From Pseudomonas ovata (GTDB lineage Bacteria > Pseudomonadota > Gammaproteobacteria > Pseudomonadales > Pseudomonadaceae), in the NCBI RefSeq assembly GCF_003131185.1, contig NZ_QFFU01000023.1, positions 44,323-108,322 on the forward strand: a DNA stretch of 64,000 nt. The letters run 5' to 3'. This document shows positions 49,831 to 60,352 of this stretch, in pieces. The number at the start of each line of letters is the position of its first letter. The first letter of the stretch is position 1. The notes beneath the pieces were generated by a model. That model saw only the letters and a program-made list of their open reading frames with translations. It was not told the DNA's origin and did not search any database. A program made the position numbers and the translations under genes.

Positions 49831-51339
49831 ATGCCCGATATTGTCTACCGCTTGATCCTGATGTTCGCCCTGCTGCTGCCCATGGCCGCGCAGGCCAGCG
49901 ACGCCAGCGACTTCGCCGCCGCCAGCTCCTCCGAGCAGGCCACCTTGCTGGAAAACTGGGCCGCCACGCCGTTGCCGGAGCGTGTGCCCCTGCTCGAAGC
50001 CCTGCGTGACGGGCGCGAGATCCAGAGCGACACTGAAACACCGCGCAAACTGCGCCTGAACAACCGCCTGCGCGGCCTGGTGGAAACCGCCCTGGCCAGC
50101 CATCAATTGCTCGCGGCCGATGCCGGTGTACGCCTGGCCGCCGCGCAGCACCTGCAACGCAACGCCCGCCCGGCGCAGCTCGACCTGCTCAGCCAGCGCG
50201 TGGCCCGCGAAACCGACGACGCGGTGCACGACGCCCTGACCCTGGCGCTGGCCAACCTGCAACTGGTCGACAGCAGCCCCACCGTGCGCCTGGCCGCGGT
50301 ACGCCTGCTGGGTGAAACCGGCGACCCGCTGGCCCGCACTCGCCTGGAAACCCTGCTGGAGCCGGGTGTCGAGCCGGAGGCCACGGTGCGCATCGCCGCG
50401 CAGACCAGCCTGGCACAGGTCAAGCGCAAGCTGCTGATGGGTGAAGTGCTGGGCCAGGCCTTTACCGGTCTGTCGCTGGGCTCGATCCTGCTGCTGGCCG
50501 CACTGGGCCTGGCCATCACCTTCGGCCTGCTGGGGGTGATCAACATGGCCCACGGCGAGATGCTGATGCTCGGCGCCTACACCACCTACATGGTGCAGGT
50601 ATTGATGCAGCGCCACATGCCGGACGTGCTGGCGTATTACCCGCTGGTGGCGCTGCCGGTGGCGTTTTTCGTCACGGCCCTGATCGGCATGGCGCTGGAA
50701 CGCACCGTCATCCGCCACCTGTATGGCCGCCCGCTGGAAACCCTGCTGGCCACCTGGGGCATCAGCCTGATGCTGATCCAGGCCGTGCGCCTGATCTTCG
50801 GTGCGCAGAACGTCGAAGTTGCCAACCCCGGCTGGCTGTCCGGCGGTATCCAGGTATTGCCTAACCTGGTGCTGCCGTACAACCGCATCGCGATCATCGT
50901 CTTCGCCCTGCTGGTGGTGGCCCTCACCTGGATGCTGCTGAACAAGACCCGCCTGGGCCTGAACGTGCGCGCCGTGACCCAGAACCGCAACATGGCCGCC
51001 TGCTGCGGCGTACCCACCGGGCGCATCGACATGATGGCCTTCGGCCTGGGCTCGGGCATCGCCGGACTCGGTGGCGTGGCGCTGAGCCAGATCGGCAACG
51101 TCGGCCCTGACCTGGGCCAGAGCTACATCATCGACTCGTTCCTGGTGGTGGTGCTCGGCGGCGTCGGCCAACTGGCCGGCAGTGTGCTGGCCGCCTTCGG
51201 CCTGGGCATCGCCAACAAGATCCTCGAACCGCAGATCGGCGCCGTGCTGGGCAAGATCCTGATCCTGGGGCTGATCATTCTGTTTATCCAGAAGCGCCCG
51301 CAAGGCCTCTTCGCACTGAAAGGACGGGTGATCGACTGA
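49831..51339 (+). CDS. urtB: Urea ABC transporter permease UrtB
   Basis: A 502-residue inner-membrane permease of the branched-chain-amino-acid type. The ATG at 49831 gives a signal-like helix (LILMFALLLPMAAQASDAS); an earlier start at 49807 is less likely. Unusual for ABC permeases, residues about 25-200 form a periplasmic helical-repeat region (ADAGVRLAAAQHLQRNARPA, SSPTVRLAAVRLLGETGDP), a feature of UrtB. The membrane domain follows, with ITFGLLGVINMAHGEMLMLG and ACCGVPTGRIDMMAFGLGSG. Overlaps urtC (TGATG). Confidence 0.96.
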   Translation: MPDIVYRLILMFALLLPMAAQASDASDFAAASSSEQATLLENWAATPLPERVPLLEALRDGREIQSDTETPRKLRLNNRLRGLVETALASHQLLAADAGVRLAAAQHLQRNARPAQLDLLSQRVARETDDAVHDALTLALANLQLVDSSPTVRLAAVRLLGETGDPLARTRLETLLEPGVEPEATVRIAAQTSLAQVKRKLLMGEVLGQAFTGLSLGSILLLAALGLAITFGLLGVINMAHGEMLMLGAYTTYMVQVLMQRHMPDVLAYYPLVALPVAFFVTALIGMALERTVIRHLYGRPLETLLATWGISLMLIQAVRLIFGAQNVEVANPGWLSGGIQVLPNLVLPYNRIAIIVFALLVVALTWMLLNKTRLGLNVRAVTQNRNMAACCGVPTGRIDMMAFGLGSGIAGLGGVALSQIGNVGPDLGQSYIIDSFLVVVLGGVGQLAGSVLAAFGLGIANKILEPQIGAVLGKILILGLIILFIQKRPQGLFALKGRVID

Positions 51340-52418
51340 TGAGCCAGCCATTGATGATGACCGCTGCACAAAAGGTCGGGCCCAAGGGCACGCTGGCCAT
51401 CGGCGCCCTGGTGCTGGCCGTGCTGCTGGCCATGCCGCTGCTGTCCCTGCTGCCGGCCGACAACCCCTTGCAGGTGTCGGCCTACACCCTGACCCTGGTG
51501 GGCAAGATTCTCTGCTACGCCATCGTCGCCCTGGCCCTGGACCTGGTCTGGGGCTACGCCGGGCTGTTGTCGCTGGGTCACGGCCTGTTCTTCGCCCTGG
51601 GCGGCTATGCGATGGGCATGTACCTGATGCGCGAAGCGGCCGGTGACGGCCTGCCGGCGTTCATGACCTTCCTGTCTTGGACCGAGTTGCCGTGGTACTG
51701 GGCCGGCACCGACAACTTCCTCTGGGCCATGTGCCTGGTGGTGCTGGCGCCGGGCCTGCTGGCGCTGGTGTTCGGCTTTTTCGCCTTCCGCTCGCGGATC
51801 AAGGGCGTGTACTTCTCGATCATGACCCAGGCGCTGACCTTTGCCGCCATGCTGCTGTTTTTCCGCAACGAAACCGGCTTTGGTGGCAACAACGGCTTCA
51901 CCAACTTCCGCAGCATCCTGGGCTTTTCGATCAGCAGCCAGGGCACTCGCGCGGTGCTGTTCCTGGCCACGGTGCTGTTGCTGGTGGCCAGCCTCTACGC
52001 GGGCTGGCGCCTGGCGCAGAGCAAGTTCGGCCGGGTGCTGACCGCCCTGCGCGATGCGGAAAACCGCCTGATGTTCTGCGGCTACGACCCGCGCGGCTTC
52101 AAGCTGTTCGTCTGGGTCCTGAGCGCGGTGCTGTGCGGCCTGGCCGGCGCGTTGTACGTGCCGCAGGTCGGCATCATCAACCCCAGCGAGATGTCGCCGA
52201 CCAACTCCATCGAGGCCGCCGTCTGGGTCGCCCTCGGCGGGCGCGGCACGCTGATCGGCCCGCTGCTGGGCGCCGGCATGGTCAACGGCATGAAAAGCTG
52301 GTTCACCGTGGCCTTCCCCGAATACTGGCTGTTCTTCCTGGGCGCGCTGTTCATCATCGTCACCCTGTACCTGCCCAAGGGCGTGATCGGCCTGCTCAAG
52401 AAAAGGAGCGACTCATGA
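51339..52418 (+). CDS. urtC: Urea ABC transporter permease UrtC
   Basis: A 359-residue second permease of the urea transporter, with about nine membrane helices. LDLVWGYAGLLSLGHGLFFALG and RDAENRLMFCGYDPRGFKLF are typical of the LivM-like group. Start overlaps the urtB stop and its own stop overlaps urtD (ATGA), so all three are translationally coupled. Confidence 0.96.
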   Translation: MSQPLMMTAAQKVGPKGTLAIGALVLAVLLAMPLLSLLPADNPLQVSAYTLTLVGKILCYAIVALALDLVWGYAGLLSLGHGLFFALGGYAMGMYLMREAAGDGLPAFMTFLSWTELPWYWAGTDNFLWAMCLVVLAPGLLALVFGFFAFRSRIKGVYFSIMTQALTFAAMLLFFRNETGFGGNNGFTNFRSILGFSISSQGTRAVLFLATVLLLVASLYAGWRLAQSKFGRVLTALRDAENRLMFCGYDPRGFKLFVWVLSAVLCGLAGALYVPQVGIINPSEMSPTNSIEAAVWVALGGRGTLIGPLLGAGMVNGMKSWFTVAFPEYWLFFLGALFIIVTLYLPKGVIGLLKKRSDS

Positions 52419-53278
52419 TAGCCCCGACCCCGTCCCCGGCCTTCATGCTCGAACCGGTGCTGGACCCCAATGCCGACGCCGGCACCAGCCGCGAGGCGCT
52501 GGGCCTGGGACGCAGCGCCGGCCAGGGCCTGAACACCCGGCACGGCACTATCCTGACCCTGGAAGACATCAGCGTCAGCTTCGACGGCTTCAAGGCCCTC
52601 AATAATCTGAACCTGTACATCGGCGTCGGCGAGCTGCGCTGCATCATCGGTCCCAATGGTGCCGGCAAGACCACGCTGATGGACGTCATCACCGGCAAGA
52701 CCCGGCCCACGCACGGCACGGCCTGGTTCGGCGAGACCCTGGACCTGACGCGCCTGAGCGAGGTGCAGATCGCCCAGTCCGGGATCGGCCGCAAGTTCCA
52801 GAAGCCCACGGTGTTCGAGGCGCTCAGCGTGTTCGAGAACCTGGAGCTGGCACTCAAGACCGACAAGTCGGTGTGGGCCAGCCTGCGCGCCAGGCTCAGC
52901 GGCGAGCAGCACACGCGCATCGACGAAGTGCTGGAGACCATCCGCCTGAACGCCTCGCGCGGCCGGCCGGCCGGGCTGCTGTCGCATGGCCAGAAGCAGT
53001 TCCTGGAAATCGGCATGCTGCTGGTCCAGGACCCGCAACTGCTGCTGCTCGACGAGCCGGTGGCGGGCATGACCGACGCCGAGACCGAATTCACCGCCGA
53101 ACTGTTCAAAAGCCTGGCCGGCAAGCACTCGCTGATGGTGGTCGAGCACGACATGGGCTTTGTCGGCTCGATTGCCGACCATGTCACGGTGCTGCACCAG
53201 GGCAGCGTGCTGGCCGAAGGGTCGCTGAGCGACGTACAGGCCGACGAACGCGTGATCGAGGTTTACCTGGGCCGGTAG
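52415..53278 (+). CDS. urtD: Urea ABC transporter ATPase UrtD
   Basis: A 287-residue ATPase with an extended head before the ABC domain. Walker A GPNGAGKTT, Q-loop in GRKFQKPTVFEALSV, signature LLSHGQKQFLEIG (a variant of LSGGQ, typical of UrtD), Walker B LLLLDEPVAGM, and the His switch VVEHD. Powers import together with UrtE. A pair of REP units separates it from urtE. Confidence 0.96.
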   Translation: MIAPTPSPAFMLEPVLDPNADAGTSREALGLGRSAGQGLNTRHGTILTLEDISVSFDGFKALNNLNLYIGVGELRCIIGPNGAGKTTLMDVITGKTRPTHGTAWFGETLDLTRLSEVQIAQSGIGRKFQKPTVFEALSVFENLELALKTDKSVWASLRARLSGEQHTRIDEVLETIRLNASRGRPAGLLSHGQKQFLEIGMLLVQDPQLLLLDEPVAGMTDAETEFTAELFKSLAGKHSLMVVEHDMGFVGSIADHVTVLHQGSVLAEGSLSDVQADERVIEVYLGR

Positions 53279-53283
53279 GCCCC

Positions 53284-53363
53284 TGTAGGACCGGCTTCAG
53301 CCGGGAACAGGCACCCCCTCTTCACAGCATTCGCGTCATTCGCGGCTGAAGCCGCTCCTACGG
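53284..53363. repeat. REP-like inverted pair between urtD and urtE
   Basis: Left unit GTAGGACCGGCTTCAGCCGG and right unit CGCGGCTGAAGCCGCTCCTA face each other across a 30-base spacer in the 118-bp gap. Each is itself palindromic. They may stabilise the 3' end of the urtABCD message. Confidence 0.75.
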
Positions 53364-53396
53364 GGGTGAGCGAGCCGCCAGAGATAGGAACAGACG

Positions 53397-54095
53397 ATGC
53401 TTCAAGTCGAACAGCTTCACCAATACTACGGCGGCAGCCACATTCTGCGCGGCCTGTCGTTCGAGGCAAAAGTCGGCGAGGTCACCTGCCTGCTGGGCCG
53501 TAACGGCGTGGGCAAGACCACACTGCTCAAGGTGCTGATGGGCCTGCTGCCCTCCAAAGAGGGCAAGGTGCAGTGGGAAGGCAAGCCCATCACCGCGCTC
53601 AAGCCGCACCAGCGGGTGCACGCCGGCATCGCCTACGTGCCGCAAGGGCGGGAAATCTTTGGCCGACTGACGGTCGAGGAAAACCTGCTGATGGGCCTGT
53701 CGCGCTTTCCGGGATCAGAGGCCAAAGAAGTGCCGGCGCATATCTACGAGCTGTTCCCGGTGCTGTTGCAGATGAAGCATCGCCGTGGCGGCGACCTGTC
53801 CGGCGGCCAGCAACAGCAACTGGCGATCGGCCGGGCGCTGGCCAGCCGCCCGCGCCTGCTGATCCTCGACGAGCCCACCGAAGGCATCCAGCCCTCGGTG
53901 ATCAAAGAGATCGGCGCGGTGATCAAGCGCCTGGCCGAACAGGGTGACATGGCCATTCTGCTGGTCGAGCAGTTCTACGACTTTGCCGCCGAGCTGGCCG
54001 ACCAGTACCTGGTGATGTCGCGCGGCGAGATCGTGCAGCAGGGTCGCGGCGAAACCATGGAAGCCGAAGGCGTGCGCGGGCTGGTGACGATCTGA
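53397..54095 (+). CDS. urtE: Urea ABC transporter ATPase UrtE
   Basis: A 232-residue second ATPase. Walker A GRNGVGKTT, VPQGREIFGRLTVEENLLMG, signature DLSGGQQQQLAIGRAL, Walker B LLILDEPTEGIQPS and LLVEQFYDFA typical of LivF-like proteins. The ureD start is only 48 bp beyond the stop. Confidence 0.97.
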   Translation: MLQVEQLHQYYGGSHILRGLSFEAKVGEVTCLLGRNGVGKTTLLKVLMGLLPSKEGKVQWEGKPITALKPHQRVHAGIAYVPQGREIFGRLTVEENLLMGLSRFPGSEAKEVPAHIYELFPVLLQMKHRRGGDLSGGQQQQLAIGRALASRPRLLILDEPTEGIQPSVIKEIGAVIKRLAEQGDMAILLVEQFYDFAAELADQYLVMSRGEIVQQGRGETMEAEGVRGLVTI

Positions 54096-54143
54096 TGGCC
54101 CGGTTAAGGTGTGCCTGTCTGTGTATCGAATGATGACGACCTC

Positions 54144-54989
54144 ATGAACCTGCCTGCCAGCACCGCCCTGTTCACCCCCAGTTGGCACGCCGAGCTGGAG
54201 CTGGGCTACGCCCGCTTCGGTGACAGCACCCGCCCGGTACAACGCCGCCACCTGGGGCCGTTGCGGGTGCAGAAGCACCTGTATGCCGAGGGTCCCGAGG
54301 TGTGCCAGCACATCATTGTCCACCCCCCCGGCGGCATCGCCGGCGGCGACCGGCTGGCTATTTCGGCGCAGGTCGGGCCCCAGGCCTGGGCGCAACTGAC
54401 CAGCCCCGGCGCCGCCAAGTGGTACCGCGCCGCCGGCCCTGCCTTCCAGCATCTGGATCTGCACGTCGAGCCCGGTGCCACGCTGGAGTGGCTGCCGCAG
54501 GAAACCATCGTTTTCAGCCAGGCACAGGCGCAGCTGGAGACGTGCATCAACCTGCACGGCGATGCCCGGCTGTGCTACTGGGACGTGGTGGCGCTGGGTC
54601 GCCCGGCCAGTGGCGAACGTTTCGACCAGGGCTATTTCCAGTCGCAGCTGGAGATCCGCCGCGACGGCCGCCTGCTGTGGCACGAACGCCAGCGCCTGGA
54701 GGGCGGCGACGGTCTGCTGGACTCGCCGATCGGCCTGGATGGCAAGACGGTGTTCGCCACCTTGCTGATGACCGGCGAAGCGGGCAGCGAGTTGCTGGAA
54801 ACCTGCCGTTCGTTGAACATGCCCAACCCGGTGCGCGGCGACCTGACCCAGCTACCCGGCTTGATCGTGGCCCGCTGCCTGGCCGACGAAGCCCTGCATG
54901 CCAGGGCCTGGCTGATCGAACTCTGGCGCCACCTGCGCCCGGCCCTGCTGGGCCGCGAAGCGCGGGTGCCGAGAATCTGGAATACGTGA
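54144..54989 (+). CDS. ureD: Urease accessory protein UreD
   Basis: A 281-residue chaperone that, with UreF and UreG, prepares apo-urease for nickel insertion and lysine carbamylation. The ATG at 54144 begins MNLPASTALFTPSWHAELEL. Motifs: RRHLGPLRVQKHLYAEGPEV, IVHPPGGIAGGDRLAISAQV, ATLEWLPQETIVFSQAQAQL and RPASGERFDQGYF. The length is standard. First gene of the urease set; UreE, UreF and UreG partners are not in the window. Confidence 0.96.
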   Translation: MNLPASTALFTPSWHAELELGYARFGDSTRPVQRRHLGPLRVQKHLYAEGPEVCQHIIVHPPGGIAGGDRLAISAQVGPQAWAQLTSPGAAKWYRAAGPAFQHLDLHVEPGATLEWLPQETIVFSQAQAQLETCINLHGDARLCYWDVVALGRPASGERFDQGYFQSQLEIRRDGRLLWHERQRLEGGDGLLDSPIGLDGKTVFATLLMTGEAGSELLETCRSLNMPNPVRGDLTQLPGLIVARCLADEALHARAWLIELWRHLRPALLGREARVPRIWNT

Positions 54990-55013
54990 TACATGGACCC
55001 AGGGTCTGTTGCC

Positions 55014-55036
55014 GTAGGAGCGGCTTCAGCCGCGAA
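55014..55036. repeat. Single REP unit between ureD and ureA
   Basis: GTAGGAGCGGCTTCAGCCGC followed by GAA, a lone palindromic unit of the REP family in the 81-bp gap. Confidence 0.7.
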
Positions 55037-55070
55037 AGCACCAAGAACCTGCCACCCAAACGGAATCCCC

Positions 55071-55373
<303 letters not shown>

Positions 55374-55383
55374 CGGAGGCTGC

Positions 55384-55932
55384 ATGGACATTGTCATCCG
55401 CGACGCCCTGCCCGCCGACCTGCCAGGGGTGCTGGCCATCTACAACGACGCGGTGCTCAACACCACCGCAATCTGGAACGAGCAACCGGTCGACCTGGCC
55501 AACCGCCAGGCCTGGTACACCGCCCGCCAGGCCCAGGCCTACCCGATCCTGGTGGCGGTCGATGCTGCAGGCCAGGTGCTGGGCTATTCGTCGTTCGGCG
55601 ACTGGCGCCCCTTCGAGGGCTTTCGCCACACCGTCGAGCACTCGGTGTACGTGCGCGCCGACCAGCGCGGCCGGGGCCTGGGACCGGCCCTGATGCGTGC
55701 ATTGATCGAACGCGCCCGGGCCTGCGACAAGCACATCATGGTCGCCGCCATTGAAAGCGGCAACATCGCCTCAGTGGCCCTGCACGAGCGGCTGGGCTTC
55801 ATCATCACCGGGCAAATGCCCCAGGTGGGCACCAAGTCCGGCCGCTGGCTGGACCTGACCTTCATGCAACTGGACCTGTCGCCGGGTGCAGCAGCACCGG
55901 CCTCCCAGGCCCCCTCACCCCCCTCTCTCTGA
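55384..55932 (+). CDS. GNAT acetyltransferase, phosphinothricin-type
   Basis: A 182-residue N-acetyltransferase from the ATG at 55384, ten bases after the ureA stop. DIVIRDALPADLPGVLAIYN, then EHSVYVRADQRGRGLGPALM with the acetyl-CoA loop RGRGLG, and ALHERLGFIITGQM are typical of the Pat/MddA group that acetylates phosphinothricin or methionine sulfone/sulfoximine. A Pro/Ala-rich tail follows. Its place inside the urease operon is shared by other pseudomonads. Confidence 0.92.
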   Translation: MDIVIRDALPADLPGVLAIYNDAVLNTTAIWNEQPVDLANRQAWYTARQAQAYPILVAVDAAGQVLGYSSFGDWRPFEGFRHTVEHSVYVRADQRGRGLGPALMRALIERARACDKHIMVAAIESGNIASVALHERLGFIITGQMPQVGTKSGRWLDLTFMQLDLSPGAAAPASQAPSPPSL

Positions 55933-55944
55933 CAGGACGTCCCC

Positions 55945-56478
55945 ATGAACCCCGGACAATTGCGAAGCGTTACCGTGGACAGTTTTGCCCATTACCGCCA
56001 GGGCCTGGCGGGGCTGTTGCTCGATGCCGTGCAGCATGGCGCGTCGGTGGGGTTCATGGCCGACCTGGACCAGGCGCAGGCGTTGGCCTGGGTCGACGGG
56101 CTGAAAGCCGATATCGCCAGCCACAGCCTGTTGCTGTGGGTGGTAGTGGAGCACGAGCAGGTGCTGGCCAGTGTGCAACTGGCGCTGTGCCAGAAGCCCA
56201 ACGGGCTCAACCGCGCCGAAGTGCAGAAACTCATGGTCCTGCACTCGGCCCGTCAGCGCGGCCTGGGCCGGCAGTTGATGGCGGTGCTGGAGCAGGCCGC
56301 CGTGCAACAGCAACGTGGCCTGCTGCACCTCGACACCGAAGCACAGTCACCGGCCGAAGCCTTCTACCGCGCCCTGGGCTACGACCGCGTCGGCGAACTG
56401 CCGGACTACTGCGCCACCCCCGAAGGCCGCTATCGGCCGACCGCCATTTACTTCAAGACCTTGAGGCACGCGTCATGA
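55945..56478 (+). CDS. GNAT acetyltransferase, second
   Basis: A 177-residue N-acetyltransferase of unknown substrate. VEHEQVLASVQLALCQKPNG, VQKLMVLHSARQRGLGRQLM with the acetyl-CoA loop RQRGLG, and EAFYRALGYDRVGELPDYC with the C-terminal GNAT motif. It does not resemble the preceding GNAT beyond the fold. The stop overlaps the ureB start (ATGA), so it is translationally tied to ureB. Confidence 0.9.
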   Translation: MNPGQLRSVTVDSFAHYRQGLAGLLLDAVQHGASVGFMADLDQAQALAWVDGLKADIASHSLLLWVVVEHEQVLASVQLALCQKPNGLNRAEVQKLMVLHSARQRGLGRQLMAVLEQAAVQQQRGLLHLDTEAQSPAEAFYRALGYDRVGELPDYCATPEGRYRPTAIYFKTLRHAS

Positions 56479-56780
56479 TTCCTGGCCAGTACCAGATCCA
56501 GCCCGGCGAGATCGAACTCAACGCCGGGCGCCGCACCCTGAGCCTGACGGTGGCCAACAGCGGCGACCGACCGATCCAGGTGGGTTCGCACTTTCACTTT
56601 TTCGAGACCAACGACGCCCTGACCTTCGACCGTGCCGCCAGTCGCGGCATGCGCCTGAACATCCCGGCCGGCACGGCAGTGCGTTTCGAGCCAGGCCAGG
56701 CCCGCGAGGTCGAGCTGGTGGACCTGGCCGGGCTGCGCAAGGTGTACGGCTTCGCCGGCCGGGTCATGGGCGACCTGTAA
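56475..56780 (+). CDS. ureB: Urease subunit beta
   Basis: A 101-residue structural subunit. MIPGQYQIQPGEIELNAGRR, VGSHFHFFETNDALTFDRA and GMRLNIPAGTAVRFEPGQ match the family; GLRKVYGFAGRVMG closes it. Length typical. Starts inside the stop of the second GNAT gene. Confidence 0.98.
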   Translation: MIPGQYQIQPGEIELNAGRRTLSLTVANSGDRPIQVGSHFHFFETNDALTFDRAASRGMRLNIPAGTAVRFEPGQAREVELVDLAGLRKVYGFAGRVMGDL

Positions 56781-56839
56781 CGCCCCCCGCCCTTGCAGAA
56801 GCACCAGGGCGGCGAACGGCAAAAACCGGTGGCGCCTGT

Positions 56840-56864
56840 TTCCCGGCTGAAGCCGGTCCTACGG
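56840..56864. repeat. Single REP unit between ureB and ureC
   Basis: CCCGGCTGAAGCCGGTCCTA, a palindromic REP-family unit in the 133-bp gap before ureC. Confidence 0.7.
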
Positions 56865-56913
56865 CCGGTCCCAGGACCCTGCGGCGCGACAAATAAAGAC
56901 ATCAAGGAACCCC

Positions 56914-58614
<1,701 letters not shown>

Positions 58615-58877
58615 CCGGTGTCAAGCCTTGACGCAAACCTGTGGGAGACAGCGGCTGGCGATGGCTATGGGACAGGCGCAGCAGGTGTATGGGCCTTGCT
58701 GACCTCATCGCCGGCATGCCGCCTCCCACTAGTTGGATGTTGCCCTGATTTCGGGCCTGGCATCAGACTGTGGGAGGCAGCTCTGCTGGCGAAGGCGCCG
58801 GTAAAGCCGCTGCCCATGTATCGGCCTCACTGTCCTCCCACAGGCCCTGTTGAGCCGTGGGTAAACAGTACTGATCC
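58615..58877. other. Intergenic gap with REP-like fragments
   Basis: No gene seen between ureC and the small convergent gene. REP-type fragments such as CTGTGGGAGACAGCGGCTGG near 58639 and TGTGGGAGGCAGCTCTGCTG near 58769 are present. Confidence 0.45.
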
Positions 58878-59156
58878 TCAGGTTGCAGCCGGCGCTTCAT
58901 CGTCAGCGGCATCCAGATAACTCAGGAGGGAATGCTCCTTGCCGACCACGCCCAATGCCTTTAATGCATCGTCTATCGCTCCAAGCAAACCGATATCCTG
59001 CGGCCTGCGCTGGCTCAGGAGCGTGCGACGCAAGGCGAGATGAAAGGTCAGTTTGCCAAACGCAACATCATCGGAGTTATTGCCCATGCTGATGATTCGC
59101 TGGGCAGCAGTGTCGATTTCCTTTTCCACAAAGGCCATGAAATCCGTCTTATTCAT
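58878..59156 (-). CDS. Small unknown protein
   Basis: A 92-residue soluble protein starting MNKTDFMAFVEKEIDTAAQR, with RIISMGNNSDDVAFGKLTFH, LALRRTLLSQRRPQDIG and an acidic/Ala tail ADDEAPAAT. Predicted helical; no membrane segment. It is downstream of cbpA (110-bp gap), where the CbpA modulator gene cbpM is often found, but it does not resemble CbpM. Function unknown. Confidence 0.6.
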   Translation of the reverse strand: MNKTDFMAFVEKEIDTAAQRIISMGNNSDDVAFGKLTFHLALRRTLLSQRRPQDIGLLGAIDDALKALGVVGKEHSLLSYLDAADDEAPAAT

Positions 59157-59266
59157 GATCGGTTCCAGTCAGGTTGTGACCGGTTCACCGTAAGACCCGC
59201 CAGGAAAGGCGTCTACTGACAGAACTACCAGTAAACGCCCTGCAATCCTGCGCGCCCTTCAGCCGA

Positions 59267-60205
59267 TCAACGACCCCAGCCACTGCGCGGATCGAACGCG
59301 GCCTTGTCGGCCAGTTTCTGCCACAGGGCGCGGGTGGCTTCGTCGGCCTGGGGTGGCATGACGATCTTCACTTGCGCATACAGGTCGCCGCGCTGGCCCT
59401 GCTTGTCCTGCAAGCCATTGCCCTTGACGCGCAGGCGCAGGCCGTTCTGGCTGTCGGGGCGGATGGTCAGGTTGATCCGCCCGGTCAGGGTCGGCACCGC
59501 GACCTTGGTGCCCAGCGCCGCTTCCCAGGGGGCCAGCGGTACATTGATCACCAGGTCATGGCCTTCGACCTCGAACAGCGGGTGCGGCGCCAGGCGGATG
59601 GTCAGGTACAGATCGCCGTTCTCACCGCCACCGGCACCCGGTGCGCCCTGGTTCTTCAGGCGGATGCGCTCGCCATCGGTAACCCCGGCCGGAATCTTCA
59701 CGTTCAGGGTCTTGGTGATATCGGCCATGCGCTGGCCGCTGGCGTTGTGCTGCGGCACCTTGTAGCTGATCTTCTTCGACTCGCCGGAAAGGCTTTCTTC
59801 GAGAAAGATCGCCAGTTCCATGTCCACGTCCTGGCCCTTGCGCCCGCGCGGGCGCGCACCCGGCTGGGCACGGCCGCCGCCGAAGATGGAGCTGAAGAAT
59901 TCGGAAAAATCCGTGGTGTCGTTGCCAAAGCCACCGGCGCCGGCACGGCTCTGCCAGCCGGGCGGCGCCTGGAAAGGCCGGCCCTGGTGGCCATACTTGC
60001 GCAACTCTTCGTACTCGGCGCGCTTGTCCGGGCTGCCAAGCACCTCGTAGGCCTCGGTGGCCTCCTTGAACTTCTCTTCGGCGCCGGCTTCCTTGCTGAC
60101 ATCGGGGTGATACTTGCGTGCCAGCTTGCGATACGCCGCCTTGATCGCCTTGTCATCGGCGCCAGGCTCTACCCCGAGTATCTTGTAATAGTCTTTGAAA
60201 TCCAT
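59267..60205 (-). CDS. cbpA: Curved-DNA-binding protein CbpA (DnaJ family)
   Basis: A 312-residue DnaJ-like co-chaperone that binds curved DNA. J-domain about 5-70 with HPD at 33-35, a Gly-rich linker (WQSRAGAGGFGNDTTDFSEF, then FGGGRAQPGARPRG), and two C-terminal beta domains (VDMELAIFLEESLSGESKKI, NGDLYLTIRLAPHPLFEVEG). No zinc-finger Cys cluster, which separates it from DnaJ. Ends DPRSGWGR. An upstream gap of 147 bp to the DUF4153 stop holds its promoter. Confidence 0.95.
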   Translation of the reverse strand: MDFKDYYKILGVEPGADDKAIKAAYRKLARKYHPDVSKEAGAEEKFKEATEAYEVLGSPDKRAEYEELRKYGHQGRPFQAPPGWQSRAGAGGFGNDTTDFSEFFSSIFGGGRAQPGARPRGRKGQDVDMELAIFLEESLSGESKKISYKVPQHNASGQRMADITKTLNVKIPAGVTDGERIRLKNQGAPGAGGGENGDLYLTIRLAPHPLFEVEGHDLVINVPLAPWEAALGTKVAVPTLTGRINLTIRPDSQNGLRLRVKGNGLQDKQGQRGDLYAQVKIVMPPQADEATRALWQKLADKAAFDPRSGWGR

Positions 60206-60352
60206 CGCACACTCACCCGTACCTGTTATCGGTCGCTGCGCAGAGACTCGCAGGTTGTCTCAGACAATGACATCTGCGACCGCGCAAAGTCGTAGAGTGT
60301 ATCGGCAAACGGCCATGATGGCCGAGTGCATGATGATCGTTTACACATTTCA

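Noticed and set aside
58878..59156. Small gene after cbpA as cbpM
   Set aside because: Sequence lacks the CbpM pattern and the spacing is loose.
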